From Mixophyes australis (lineage: Eukaryota; Chordata; Amphibia; Anura; Limnodynastidae): a DNA stretch of 64,000 nucleotides. The stretch lies in assembly GCA_036250195.1 (NCBI GenBank), contig JAVHZZ010000004.1, positions 165,862,369 to 165,926,368 on the forward strand, in the 5' to 3' direction. The position numbers and the translations under genes were made by a program. The notes below the pieces were generated by a model. The model had not been told where the DNA came from. It saw only the letters and a program-made list of their open reading frames with translations, and did not search any database. Below are positions 11,230 through 23,283 of the stretch, piece by piece (position 1 is the first letter of the stretch; each line of letters opens with the position of its first letter).

Positions 11230-11344
11230 AAGATCAGGCAACGTGGTATTGACCACAGGTGCTTAATATAGGGAGTGTTGCCTGATCAGCCAATTAAGTT
11301 AAAGGAACAGGTACTGAAGGTTTTGAAAGGGCTGCGCATGCGCA
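11230..11344 (-). promoter_or_regulatory. Family A LTR promoter and RNA start
   Basis: Reading the minus strand: the palindrome TGCGCATGCGCA (11333-11344) matches the NRF1 consensus. A CCAAT box lies at 11288-11294, and a TATA box TATATTAAG ends near 11262. The sequence complementary to the primer site lies at 11230-11240, about 30 nt downstream of the TATA box, where the RNA should begin. Factor assignments are inferred from motifs. Confidence 0.65.
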
Positions 11345-11421
11345 GACCCTCAGGATGGTGGACGGCCACGGTTCCTAAACATACGGGAAGAAGCACTCAC
11401 AGTCTGGTGAGTGACAGTTAG

Positions 11422-12043
11422 AGGGTGTAGGGACATCCTCCAACACCAGTGGGAGCTCTCATATGATTTAAACTGGTTCACTTATATTTTTATACATGCT
11501 TCCTGGTTATGTTATTACTTATGCTAGTTCTAGCTAGTAATTAATTAGCTGCCTCCTGAGGCTGATTGTCAGCCCTATCCTCCTCTGTCCTGATTGGCTC
11601 TTTGTACTATTTAAGGCAGTAAGCTCTGAGCCTCACTGCCGGTTATAGAGTCCTGTTTTCAGTTCTGCTGCCTGCTACCTTGTTCCTATGTTGGTGTTTC
11701 TACCTCTGATTGATTACCCGTGTATGACCCTTGCCTGTTCCTGGACTCTGAACCTGTGCTTCTGACCCTGATCTATTGCCTGGACTCTTACACTGCTGTT
11801 TTGCCTGTGACCTCGGCTTGTTTACTGGTTTCGCTGTCTGCTGCCGGCCCTCGACCCTTGCTTGGATTCACTCTGCTGTTTGCTCCTACAAACTATCGCT
11901 GGGTTCTCCCCAGTCAGTGCACATCTCACGACCCTCTGTTTGTCTGCGGCCAAGTCTGTCCCCACCACTAGGGGCTCCAGTGAACACCAGACTTTCTGAG
12001 CAGACTCCGTGTTTTGTCGCACTGGCTGGAGGGGTTCCTAACA
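11422..12043 (+). repeat. Family B 5' LTR, second part
   Basis: Continues the LTR begun at 3548 and matches 16324-16952. It ends CCTAACA at 12043. The inverted CCAAT box ATTGGCT (11593-11599), the TATA-like TATTTAA (11609-11615) and the RNA start region lie here. Confidence 0.95.
11593..11647 (+). promoter_or_regulatory. Family B LTR promoter and RNA start
   Basis: An inverted CCAAT box is followed by TATTTAA. About 25 nt further on, TCACTGCCGGTTATA (11633-11647) is the reverse complement of the primer site at 12046-12060 apart from one missing base. The start site is inferred from TATA spacing. Confidence 0.65.
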
Positions 12044-12060
12044 TTATAACCGGCCAGTGA
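12044..12060 (+). promoter_or_regulatory. Self-primer binding site, family B
   Basis: TTATAACCGGCCAGTGA follows the 5' LTR immediately. It does not start with TGG. It is complementary to the predicted 5' end of the element's own RNA, with one bulged base relative to either LTR copy. Confidence 0.7.
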
Positions 12061-12079
12061 AGATTGGAGAGATATTGCC

Positions 12080-12955
12080 ATGGACAACGGCGACTCAAAT
12101 CTTTCTCCAGCCCAGATCCTGGCTAACTAGATCCAGGCGATTTCTCAAGTAGTACAGGGCCTATCCCAGCGTTTGGCAGCTCAAGAAGAGGCTTCCAGAA
12201 AACTGCAGCCTCAGCAAGCTTCCGCTGGCGTTCTGCCAGAACCAAAATTGAATTTGCCTGACCGGTTTTTAGGAAGCAGGTCTGCTTTTCGCAACTTTAA
12301 AGAGAGTTGCAGGTTATATTTCCACCTGAGACCATGCTCCTCTGGTTCCGAACAGCGAAAAGTAGGAATTGTTATCTCCCTACTCCAGGGCGATCCTTAG
12401 TCTTGGGCCTTTTCCCTTCCACCCACAAGTCCAGCCTTACAAAACGTGGATGCCTTCTTCCAGGCCTTGGGGTTTCTATACAACGACCCTGACAGAGTGG
12501 CCTCAGCTGAGTCTCATCTCCGGGCATTAAGGCAATGACGTCGTTCCGCTGAGGAATATTGTGCGGAATTCCGGTGTTGGTCTACAGATAGTGCCTGGAA
12601 TTATCCGGCACAACGGAGTCAATTCCGGTTAGGCCTTACCGAGCAAATTAAGGACTCCTTAGTACAGTATCCGGTACCCGTCTCGCTTGAAGATTTGATG
12701 CAGCTTGTCATTAAAATTGACCTTCGATACAGAGAGAGAAAAACTGAACTGGAGTCATCAATACCTCCTGGCTCACCACCCAGTTCTAGTGCTAGTTTAC
12801 CGGATTCCCCGGAACCCATGCAGCTGGGTGCTTATCGCCTGCCTCCGGAGGAACGCTCCAGAAGATGCTCACTAGGTCTTTGCTTATATTGTGGCCAACC
12901 AGGTCACCTAGCTAATTCCTGTCCTAACAAGGCAGGAAACGCCAAAGCCTAAGCG
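12080..12955 (+). pseudogene. gag: Family B gag, three nonsense codons
   Basis: The frame starts at ATG 12080 and keeps one phase to TAA at 12953. It is broken by TAG at 12128, TAG at 12398 and TGA at 12536. Each is one transition away from a sense codon expected at that place (CAG, CAG, CGA by comparison with related gag). The zinc knuckle CLYCGQPGHLANSC near the C-terminus is intact. The GCA GGA AAC codons before the stop occupy the place of the slip heptamer of family A and look like a decayed GGGAAAC. Dead as a protein source. Confidence 0.9.
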
Positions 12956-15900
12956 CTGGCGAAGAGGTGCGCTTAGGCCTTCAAATTGTCTCTTGTCATG
13001 GACGTGACAGCTTTCCTCGATAGTGGTGCAGCAGGTAACTTCCTGGATATCCACTTGGCTCAGACTCGCGAGATTCCAGATATCAAGTTGGGATCAAGCA
13101 TTACCACCTGCGGTTTGGATGGTAACCCCTTGCCTGGGGGTAGAATACTGGCAAAGACTCCGATGGTTCGGTTGTTTGTAGGAGCCCTCCATGCGGAGGT
13201 GCTCTCGTTCTTCCTAATTACCTGTCCCTCTGCTCCGTTGATTCTGGAATATCCTTGGCTTCGCAGCCATAATCCTCTTATTGATTGGAAAAGAGGGGAG
13301 ATCATCGGTTGGAGCCCAGAATGTTCCGCTTCTTGCCTGACTCTACCCCTTAGAGCTCTCCAGCCTAGTCCAAATTTGCTGCCTGCACCCTATCAAGACT
13401 TTTGTGACATTTTCTGCAAAAGGAAAGCTGATTCACTTCCACCACATCGAGAATATGACTGTGCAATTGATCTTGTACCAGGTTCCAAGTTGCCCAAAGG
13501 GCGTCTATATTCCTTATCCATCCCTAAGACTCAGGCCATGGAGCAATATGTGGAGGAAAACCTGAAGAAAGGATTCATTCGCCCCTCTAAGTCTCCTGTA
13601 GGAGCAGGTTGCTTTTTTGTATCTAAAAAGATGGCAGCCTTAGGCCTTGCATCGATTTCCGTGGTCTGAATAACATCACTGTTAAGAACACGTATCCTTT
13701 GCTGTTGATTTCTGTTCTGTTCGACCAGCTTAAAGCAGCCACTATATTCTCAAAGATTGACCTCCGAGGGGCCTACAATCTTATCCGAATCAAAAAAGGG
13801 GATGAGTGGAAGACTGCCTTCAACACTCAGTCGGGACATTATGAGTATCTCGTAATGCCATTCTGTTAATGCAACGCTCCGGCAGTCTTTCAGGACCTAA
13901 TCAATGGTGTATTACGGGAGTACCTTGGAAAAACAGTCGTTGTTTATCTGGATGACATACTAATCTATTCCAAGTCTTTATCTCAGCATCGTCAGCATGT
14001 CCGCCAGGTTCTATTGAAATTATGGGAACATCACCTGTACGCAAAATGGGAGAAATGTGAATTCGAGGTGTCCACAGTGGCCTTCCTGGGGTACATCATC
14101 TCCTCATCAGGATTCGTAATGGATCCCGCTAAAGTCCAGGCAATTCAAGATTGGGTCCTCCCTACTAACCTGAAGGCGATCCAAAGATTCCTTGGATTCG
14201 CCAATTATTATCGAAGGTTTATTGGCTCATTTTCCTCTTTGGTGGCTCCTATCACCGCTCTCACCCGAAAAGGAGCTAACCCAGCTGAGTGGCCCCCAGA
14301 AGCATTGGCAAGTTTTTCAGCTCTCAAAGCTGCATTCATCTCTGCACCAGTTCTTAGACACCCTGACCCAGAACTTCCGTTCATTGTGGAGGTAGAAGCC
14401 TCGGATGTTGGTGGCGGTGCCATTCTCTCGCAGAAAGACCCACAGAGTAAAAAATTACTTCCTTGTGCTTTTCTCTCTAGAAAGTTTTCGCCTGCTGAAA
14501 TTAATTACGATGTCGGAAACCGTGAATTGTTGGCCATTAAGTGGGCATTGGAGGATTGGCGACACTGGTTAGAGGGAGCTGCACATACCATTACCATCTT
14601 TATTGACCATAAAAATCTCCAATATATCCAAAGCGCAAAAACTCTGAATCACAGGCAGGCCCGCTGGGCCCTGTTCTTCACCAGATTTAGGTTCATCATC
14701 ACATTTCGCCCAGGATCAAAAAACACTAAAGACGATTCTTTGTCCGGAAGTTTTATGGCACGTCATCCTCAGTCTCCTGACCCACTGCCTATTGTCCCCT
14801 TGACCTCTATTCATCTTGGACTAACCCGGGATCTGGGAGCCACAATTCGACATTTCCAGAAAATTGCTCCAGTTCAGACCCCTGCAAACAAATTATTTTT
14901 TCCGGTTCACCTAAGAAAATCCGTCCTCATGGAGAGTCACGACAACCATTCAGCGGGTCATCCTGGAATTCGTAAGACCATTGAAATTCTTTCCCGCTGG
15001 CTTTGGTGGCCCACTTTATTTGCGGATGTGGAGGCTTACGTCCGTGCTTGCCCTGAATGTGCCAGAAACAAATCTGCTAGAAACCATTCTCCTGGTCTAC
15101 TGTTACCCTTGCCTACTCCCAGCAGGCCTTGGACCCATCTTTCGATGGATTTTATTGTTGACCTTCCAGTATCCACGGGTCATAACACCATTTGGGTAGT
15201 CGTGGACCGATTCAGTAAGATGGCGCATTTCATATCCTTACCCAAACTACCTGATGCCAGGACCTTGGCCACCTTGTTTCTTACACATGTCTTCCGTCTC
15301 CACGGTCTTCCAGAAGACATCGTCTTGGATCGAGGGTCCCAGTTTATTGCACAATTTTGGAGATCCTTTTGTAATTCCATTCGAATCAGTATCAGTATGT
15401 CCTCTGCTTATCACCCTCAGTCAAATGGTAGACAGAAAGAACCAACCAGTCCTTGGAATAGTTCCTACGTATCTATGTCTCCAAGTTTCACGATAATTGG
15501 TCATCTCTTTTGCCCTGGGCGGAATTCGCTTATAACAATTCCTGCCATTCCGCAACACACACATCCCCATTCTTCTGTAACCTCGGGTTTCACCCAAAAT
15601 CTAATTATTTTGCTTTTACTGTTCCCAGTGGTGATTCTGGAACAACTGCTTTTACGGCCAGGTTGAGGTCTGTCTGGAAAAGGGTGCACTCTGCACTAGG
15701 TCAAGCCTCCCAAAAATCCAAAGCCTTTGCTGACCTCCATCGTGCTCCATGTACGTTGAAGGTGGGGGATCGAGTCTGGTTATCCACACGGAACATCAAG
15801 TTGAGGCAACCTTGCAGGAAGCTGGGGCCCCGTTACATTGGGCCATTTTCAATTGAGAAAAAGATAAATCCAGTGGCGTTCAGGCTAAAACTACCACCTT

Positions 15901-16202
15901 CTTTAAAAATACCATGTACATTTCATTGCTCTCTTCTTAAAAAAGCCGTTGCTCCTAGCAAATTCAATCAGCATTCCTCTAACAGGCCTGGGCCTCTGAT
16001 TGTGAACAGAGATTGTGAATACATCGTCGAGAGAATCCTTGACTTAAGGAAAGTTCAAGGCCAAGTCCAATTCCTTGTACATTGGAAGGGTTATGGCCCG
16101 AGGAGCGATGTTGGATACCTCATAGGCATCTCCATGCTACAAGACTTATTGAAGAATTTTTTAGGAAGTTTCCGACAAAACCAGGGTGTCGGGGTGACTT
16201 GA
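12956..16202 (+). pseudogene. pol: Family B pol, multiply broken
   Basis: Recognisable domains in order: protease [10 protein letters not shown] (near 13016), RT with VVYLDDILIYS (near 13940), RNase H with LLAIKWALEDW (near 14530), integrase zinc-binding and core motifs (14937-15440), and a C-terminal chromodomain with FLVHWKGYGP (near 16075). Breaks: a one-base loss in an A run near 13625 ahead of the RT core; TAA at 13867 just before the conserved CNAPAVF; one base lost near 15428 beside the integrase glutamate; a TAG about 30 bases later; and a frame change inside the chromodomain near 16100. RNase H has EVEAS in place of EVDAS, so its first catalytic Asp is lost. The remains still place it clearly among chromoviruses. 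Confidence 0.92.
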
Positions 16203-16210
16203 CCCCTCAT

Positions 16211-16223
16211 CAAGGGGGTGTAC
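16211..16223 (+). promoter_or_regulatory. Polypurine tract, family B
   Basis: CAAGGGGGTGTAC lies directly before the 3' LTR, in the place of the plus-strand primer. Confidence 0.75.
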
Positions 16224-16952
16224 TGTCACGAGCTGCGGCAGTACGCCACATCCTGGCGTGAACTAGCAGCCGGGCGTGTGCTTTAGTTTCTGTGCTCTGT
16301 TATGCTTGTGGCATAGATGTTAGAGGGTGTAGGGACATCCTCCAACACCAGGGGGAGCTCTCATATGATTTAAACTGGTTCACTTATATTTTTATACATG
16401 CTTCCTGGTTATGTTATTACCTATGCTAGTTCTAGCTAGTAATTAATTGGCTGCCTCCTGAGGCTGATTGTCAGCCCTATCCTCCTCTGTCCTGATTGGC
16501 TCTTTGTACTATTTAAGGCAGTGAGCTCTGAGCCTCACTGGCGGTTATAGCATCCTGTTTTCAGTTCTGCTGCCTGCTACCTTGTTCCTGTGTTGGTGTT
16601 TCTACCTCTGATTGATTACCCGTGTATGACCCTTGCCTGTTCCTGGACTCTGAACTTTTGCTTCTGACCCTGATCTATTGCCTGTACTCTTACATTGCTG
16701 TTTTGCCTGTGACCTCTGACCTCGGCTTGTTTACTGGTTTCGCTGTCTGCTGCCGGCCCTCGACCCTTGCTTAGATTCACTCTGCTGTTTGCTCCTACAA
16801 ACTATCGCTGGGTTCTCCCCAGTTAGTGCACATCTCACGACCCTCTGTTTGTCTGCGGCCAAGTCTGTCCTCACCACTAGGGGCTCCAGTGAACACCAGA
16901 CTTTCAGAGCAGACTCCGGGTTTTGTCGCACTGGCTGGAGGGGTTCCTAACA
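16224..16952 (+). repeat. Family B 3' LTR
   Basis: A 729-bp LTR from TGTCACGAGC to CCTAACA, followed by the TGGGG duplication. It contains an extra TGACCTC repeat relative to the 5' LTR. I see no AATAAA. Confidence 0.95.
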
Positions 16953-16957
16953 TGGGG

Positions 16958-17055
16958 TAGGTAGATGAAATGGCTGAGAAGGGGTCGATGAAATGACTGA
17001 GGGGCAGTGTTAATTGAATTGACTGACTATAATAGAGTGCTGTGTTTGAACTAAA
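16958..17055. repeat. 'AAATGGCTG' minisatellite, right part
   Basis: Continues the array interrupted at 3547, with GATGAAATGGCTG and GATGAAATGACTG units. Confidence 0.75.
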
Positions 17056-17354
17056 GAGCCTAATCATTAATGGTTTGTTAACATTTCGCATTACAATACA
17101 ATTTTTGCACATTTTTTAAAACTGGGCCAAAACTTTCTAGAAGCCAGCTAAGTGGCAACAAAGTTGCAATAACAAGGCAGAAAGAACAGCCAGAAATCAA
17201 CGCTGTAAGAACAGGTAAGAGAGAAAGACACAGTCTGTCTAAATTTGAATGCTGGATAACACTCATATTCAGGAGTATTCCTATAGACCTCTATTTGGGT
17301 GAATGGCACTACGGGTATATTAACTTAGGGCAATCAGAACCCTTAATCAGGCCC
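17056..17354 (+). repeat. Dispersed repeat R1, copy A
   Basis: Begins GAGCCTAATCATT and ends AATCAGGCCC, short inverted ends of a type common in hAT-like MITEs. A second, diverged copy lies at 28354-28632. Similarity continues about 20 bases upstream of both, so the true 5' limit may lie further left. No coding content. Confidence 0.65.
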
Positions 17355-18199
17355 AGCAAACCTCAAAAGCATAACTACTCTTATGGTGGATTTATGTAAC
17401 GTAACTCAATACATTCACTTTATTCAGGACCATTGTGTCTAAGCATTTAAAAAAAATGTCTACCAACTGAATTTTTCTTCATTTTTATTTTAACTTCCAT
17501 ATTAAACATTACCATCTTCTCTCAAAAAGGTTCAATATGTTTGTACAATGTTAAAAAAACAACCTAGACTTCTTATCATAGCACCTTACAAATGAAATTC
17601 TTCCATTTACTGACTTATTCTGTAAACATTTAGCAACAATCTCATTTGCAATCATGCCAAACTGCACATGACCTGAAATGATCTTACTCACTAATTAGTT
17701 GCCTCTTAGACAAACCTCTTGGGGTTCCCGAGGATGTAACATAACATATAAATATTATCAGTTTATTTACAATATAAGTCCATCTGGATTTTGTTATCCA
17801 CAATAGATGCATCTAAAAAAATGAATCAATCATACCTTTATCTACTGTAAATTTAATGGTGTCATAGTATTATCCATAATTTATAAAGTGTTGTTTACAG
17901 CACTTTAGTGTGGTTATTGTGAAAAGGCTGATGCTATTTAATTGATAGGCATGGAGTGGGTGTGGAAAATGTGAAAAAGATGCAAGTGAACAATAAGGTA
18001 TTGCAGGAAGAGTACTGATGAGCATGGTAACGTCTTTAATAATCCTCTCTTCCTGGGGGTATGGCATAGTATACCGATCCCATATTGTATACTATTATTT
18101 GTATTGATTATAATTATTATTAGTCTTTATCATTGTTCTATTACATTAACCCTGTAACTGGCTTGACCAAGCAGGAGTCCTCCATTCATTTCTGATCCC
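17355..18199. other. No gene seen; AT-rich DNA
   Basis: No recognisable repeat or reading frame. Confidence 0.4.
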
Positions 18200-19480
18200 C
18201 CCAGGCACAACAAACAATCAATATTCTTAAGGTTTTATTCACATCAGCACCAATTCTATGCTAATTCTCAACTCCAGCCGAGTCTACACTGTAGAGGTGG
18301 ATGCATCCAAAAGTGGCTCAGGGCCATCTTGCCCCAGATGGTTGGTTGACAAAATCATCCTTTACCTTCTCAAAATGATGTATAACCATCATGGTCAATT
18401 ATGACACTGGAAACCATGAGTTGTTAATACTAATACTGCTCATTATTTTTTGCTTTCTCTAGTGTGCAATTTGCCTGACACAATTTGATTTTGTTATCAA
18501 GTACCTTACTGGTTCCAGCATTGTGTGGGCAGATACCCATTCCCAGCAGCTTACACCAGAAGAGTGATGAAGAGTTTGCCCCCATGTCCAAGCTCTTGGA
18601 TTCAATTTGTCACTGAAGTTTCTGAAACTGCTAAAGATTGGACCTTTGTGCTTCCTTGATGTCAACTACAGGTTCATGAATAGAGACACTACCCCAAGGT
18701 GTATCTTGAAATCCATAGACCTCATCATGACACAATTCTGATGGCCAACTCTATTTAATAATGTAGGTGTGTTTGTATCCTTCTGTACCATTTGTGCCTG
18801 CACCAAAGGGCTTGTACTCTAGCTTCCGACCTGCCAACTCCAGTCTTCATCCATCCTCCCCAGTTCCCATTGGCAACACCGCCATTGTGGTGTTTATTTA
18901 CTGTTTGCCCAACAAAACTATTTCTCAGCCCTAGATAAAACACCAACTGCCCACTAATTCTTTCCCATATTCACCATGGAGTTTTGCTAACTGCATGGAC
19001 TCTCCATGGTGATCATCTCAGACCAGGGAGCCCAGCTTGTGGCCAAGTTATGGAGGGTCTTCTGCAAAGTGTAGGGGATCTCTCTGCATGACAGACCCAG
19101 TACCACAAAGCAATGTGTAAGCAGAGTGGGCTAACCAATCTTTGAGCAGTTTGGGCATCTGACAATCCAGACCCCACATTGTGGTTAACCATTCATCACA
19201 TGCCTCCTGTGATGTTCCATCCATTGATCAAGATGTCTAAGACCTCCAGGTGCAGTGAAAGAGGCAATAGGGTAGACTGAAAGCAGTGGTAGCCAACCGT
19301 AAGCGAGGAGACTTGCATAGCCTAGTGTACTCAGTGGGTGAAAAGGTGTAGCTGTCCAGATTGAGCAACTCCCTAAGAATGCTCTCTCTGTGCCTTGCAT
19401 CCTGCAATACCTTGACCATACCCAATCATCGAGAAGATCAGTTTGGTATATCTGTTTCATTTGTCTGTCACTCCTTATCC
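18200..19480 (+). pseudogene. Old gypsy pol remnant (RNase H and integrase)
   Basis: Scattered, frame-jumping matches to chromovirus pol in the right order: a segment like LFTSAPIL before VEVDASKSGSG (RNase H start, 18291), NYDTGNHELLI (near 18400), an integrase stretch like PVPIGNTAIVV (near 18870), then LHGLSMVIISDQGAQLVAKLWR (near 18990-19060) around the second catalytic Asp, and a basic C-terminal stretch near 19290. Many stops and shifts and no LTRs found. It is much older than the two complete elements to its left. Confidence 0.7.
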
Positions 19481-21307
19481 ATTTCCCGAATGAGTGATGG
19501 CACCTCCCAAAGCATTGGACAATTGAGTGCCACCCAAAATATATCTGAAGTATTGTGTGATTAAAGCACTGAAAAGCATTGGTGTCTTATAGCCATTCTG
19601 ATGTGGTGTTGTCTAAGAAAAGAAAATGATGCAACTATGCCAGGTGAGAGTGTAAGTGGATTTTCATCTTGAACTGTTTGGCTTCCTATGGCCTAAAGGC
19701 TAAATTGCAGATGTTTGCCTTTAAAAAAGTATATAGTATTTGGCACTTACACCAAACCTGTTGCTTGTGCTAGTGATGACTGAAAATCAAGTACCTTTGA
19801 GAAGCTTGAATCATAAGCTGCTAAGTGTGCTCGAGTTTGTCATGCCCTTACAGTACATTGACTACGTGCATACACCCAATCCCCTCCCCGTTCCGTCCCT
19901 GAAATTGCAGCCTGTAGTAAGGGACCTTTGCGCTCGGAGATGAGTTGGACATTGCTGCTTTCTCTTGAGATATTGTTAGTTCCTGGGTATGCGCAGAATG
20001 ATTTTATGCAAAATAAATCAAGTATCAGCATTTATGTTTCTTAATGCTTCAGGCCCTGTGTTTCTACTTGTGAAGTCTTTGTCAGAAACAAGATTCCTCA
20101 GACTTGTCATCTAGATAGATCAATGCTCCGATCTATTTGTACCAAACCTTGAGTGCACATCTCCATTGATTTTATTGTCAAATTGCACCCATCTTAGAGC
20201 CCCTCAACTCTGTCTAAACCTTGACCATAACTGTTTGTCATCTGCCCCTACCTCACCCTTGCTGGTGTTGGGCTCACTGTTGTCATTCTTTTTTTATCTC
20301 CACTGGTTTTTTTTAATCTCTACACAGCCCAACATAGACATGTATATTTTTGCTAGTTAGTTCCTCTCATCGCCTGTCTCCAACCTCCTCTTGTGCACTT
20401 CTTCCAGGGATAAATGTCTAAAATTATGCGCATAAACCCTAAGGTCAACTGGGCACTGGTGAGAACTATAGTAAGGGAATGCACCTGCAAATGAAGTTTA
20501 CAACCTATTTAGATTTATACACATCTTTAGATACACCTATTAAGATGCATACCTTTTGCACTGTCCTTTAAGCTAGTGTAAAGATACATGTTGAGGATGA
20601 TGGAAACAACAGCATAAATCTTTACAATGTGTTAAAAGAGGAAATAAAAAAATAATCTAATAAAAAACTTTGTGTCCCCCATTGTTACAGCCTGGTGCTT
20701 GTTATCAGTAAAGATGGGGACAAGGAATGTGGATCCTCCCGCTAAAGTGGTAACCAGCACCAGGCTTCACAGGCTAAGTCAGATTACAGTATAACAGGGA
20801 AACCCACAGTATGGAGTCCTACTATTATAATGTGAACCAGCTCTTGCCTGTTTAGCACTGCACTGGAACATCTGTGGTGTGCTCCAGAAAAAAACCCAGA
20901 TGTAGAAATGACAGTGTAAAAACATATGTCGATATTTGGTACACATTTTTTCATTCAGTTTCTAAGTGAGACCCATAGTATTTAGTGTATCATATATAGA
21001 GTATGCCAATCAGTTTATTCATATATGTTTTTGTTTATTTTTAAATGTTTCTTCTTATTTTTATTTCAACTGCCTCCTACCCTCCAAGTATTTTACTGTT
21101 TTACAAATACTGTCTATATGGTTGATTAGTTCCTCTCAAAACATTATGCAGATTTAAATTCTTAAGGCATTCAACTAGTATTATTACAATAATAGTATTA
21201 TACAAGTTATTATGTAGATATAATATTAATAGCAGCAATACTAATGCACTCAAGCAAGTTTCCTAGATGTATTAATTAATTCTTATTTTATCTTCCAGTC
21301 TTGTGTT

Positions 21308-21312
<5 letters not shown>
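19481..21312. other. No gene seen
   Basis: Unassigned AT-rich DNA. A stretch near 19830-20010 has the look of a dispersed repeat, but I cannot name it. Confidence 0.4.

Positions 21313-21364
<52 letters not shown>
21313..21364. repeat. (AT)n microsatellite
   Basis: About 26 uninterrupted AT dinucleotides. Confidence 0.97.
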
Positions 21365-21368
<4 letters not shown>

Positions 21369-22741
21369 TATATTTATATCTAAGCTCAAAAAACAAGCAA
21401 GAGAAGGGGTTTATGAAAAATATAAATATTAATATATTAATATCTGACATATTTTAATATATACTATATAATAAATATAATATATATAGTATTTAATCAT
21501 ATTGTGCAATTATTGATAATGACATAGATGTTATTCCAAAACTAATTACATGTTAAGATGTCCCATTGATGATTCAAACTTAATCTCTGGTGACTCTTTC
21601 CTACCTTATGTGATTATCTGTACACAGTTACATATATTTTAAATACAGAATATTTTGTGGACATTTGGAAGTACTTTATGTGACAGTTAATTTAACATAA
21701 GTATGAACTGTTACATTTACACCACCCTTCCTGGGTAAAATTCATATTAAATGAATGTTTTTCTTTGTATTCACTTGACATGTTTGCCAAAACATCTGGA
21801 ATTGGCCTTATTCCTAACCATTTAAACTACAGACATGCACTGTGCCATATTTTCTTTGTGTTTTGAGGCTGATAATCCAATAAAATTGTAAATGTGTACA
21901 CATGCTCTTTTTTTGACATGCATTCAATTTTCATCAAATTTGAAGTTGCCTGCAGTTTTCAAGCGTTTCAACACTCTGGAAAATATCATGGAATTTTACA
22001 GGAATGCTCATTTACTACATAGTGCAGTTTGATAACATGTTTATAAACACTAAGGGCCTGATTCAGAAAGCAACTAGCAATTAAGTTGTGTTTTAAAAAG
22101 AGCATGTATTCAAATCCCCACATTTCCTAAAATACGTTCTGATGTGAATACTGTAGTAAATCAATTGCTGCAAGGGCAATTGTGCATGTTTTATGGTCTT
22201 TTTTTGCAGCAATTACACTTCTTTACCTATAAGTGTACTTACTACTAATTCACTTCAGAATTAGTAACTCCTGACAATTGACTAATATTAACTCCTTTAC
22301 TGCATCTAATTAACCTGCACTATACCATGTTAACAATTGCCCCTTTATCTCAGCCATTAGTATCAAATATGTTTCATTATTACACATTTAATTTTCATGA
22401 CTAAAACAAATACACACTTTTTGTTATTCAATAGCATTTTTATTAACCAATGAAAACAACAGTATATACAAAAAACAAATGGATACATTAAATAACATTT
22501 AACTGAAGTTATTTTCTCTGTATTCCACACATTAGTATTTTTTTCATTATTTATTTATGTATTATTTCATTTCCAAGATCAAAATTGGCATGGGGCCTTC
22601 TCTGCTACCTGTTCATCATGCTGTTCTGTTAGACATCACAACATTATTACATGTTAGAAATATAATTTTTCTCTATGGGTGCAGTTTAGTCCCACATTTT
22701 TTAATTTCTACAGAGCTGAGAGGTGCTACATTACTATAAAT
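21365..22741. other. No gene seen
   Basis: AT-rich. GGGCCTGATTCAGAAA at about 22055 resembles the terminal motif of the MITEs at 57342 and 61041, but no matching inverted end was found. Confidence 0.4.
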
Positions 22742-23283
22742 TAAAGATACTCAGGCTCGGTTCTCTGGGAACCAAGCCCACCCAAACTTCGCAGATCCGA
22801 GTACCGTGCCGAGCCAGCTCGGTACTTTGCGCACCCCCGGAAGTGAAAACGAGGCAAAACGTCATTGTTGCGTTGTTGGATCTCGCAAATTTTGGATTCT
22901 ATAAGTACCGCCCTCCATGGAGATCCAGCCCCATTTCACAAACTGATACAGAAGGGGTAGCAGCATTGTTGGCAGTCTTCAGTGCAGTTGGACAGTGTCA
23001 TTAATGAAAGAGAAAAAGGAGGGGTGGCAGTGTTCTTGGCAGCCTCCAGTGACATTGTAGCATGACATAGCTCACACAGAAACAGAAAAGGTGGCAGTTT
23101 TCAGTGCTGAAAGACAAATTATAGGGCTGGCAGTGTTCTTCAAAGGCTCCAGTTACATTCTACTGTGCCATAACTCACCCAGAAACAGGAGAGGTGGCAA
23201 TGTTCAGTGCTGAAAGCAAAATTGTAATGATATGTCTGGCAGTGTTTTTAAAAGTTTCCAGTGACATTCTACTGTGCCATAGC

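Larger units (their letters stand above)
3651..11416 (-). mobile_element. Ty3/gypsy chromovirus, family A copy 1, nearly intact
   Basis: This is a full-length element on the minus strand, 7766 bp, flanked by GTTAG duplications (3646-3650 and 11417-11421). The LTRs are 3651-5406 and 9662-11416 and show about eleven differences by eye in roughly 1755 bp, so the insertion is recent. The interior reads, in minus direction, primer site, gag, GGGAAAT slip site, pol with protease, RT, RNase H, DD35E integrase and chromodomain, then the polypurine tract. The pol frame is uninterrupted. The only coding lesion I see is one nonsense codon in gag. It sits inside the 5' LTR of the older family B element. 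Confidence 0.97.
9662..11416 (-). repeat. Family A copy 1, 5' LTR
   Basis: A 1755-bp LTR near-identical to 3651-5406. Promoter elements lie at its high-coordinate end and the hairpin array (9879-10138) near its inner end. Confidence 0.95.
3548..16952 (+). mobile_element. Ty3/gypsy chromovirus, family B (host of a nested insertion)
   Basis: The element starts TGCCACGAGC and ends CCTAACA. It is flanked by the 5-bp target duplication TGGGG (3543-3547 and 16953-16957). Its 5' LTR is split by the family A element at 3651-11416. Order: 5' LTR, primer site, gag with one CCHC knuckle, protease, RT, RNase H, integrase, chromodomain, polypurine tract, 3' LTR. Without the insert it is about 5.6 kb. The two LTRs differ at roughly twenty positions out of about 725 by eye, so it is clearly older than the family A insert. 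Several nonsense codons and frameshifts make it non-functional for protein supply. The chromodomain and self-priming layout place it near the Tf1/sushi group. Confidence 0.95.
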
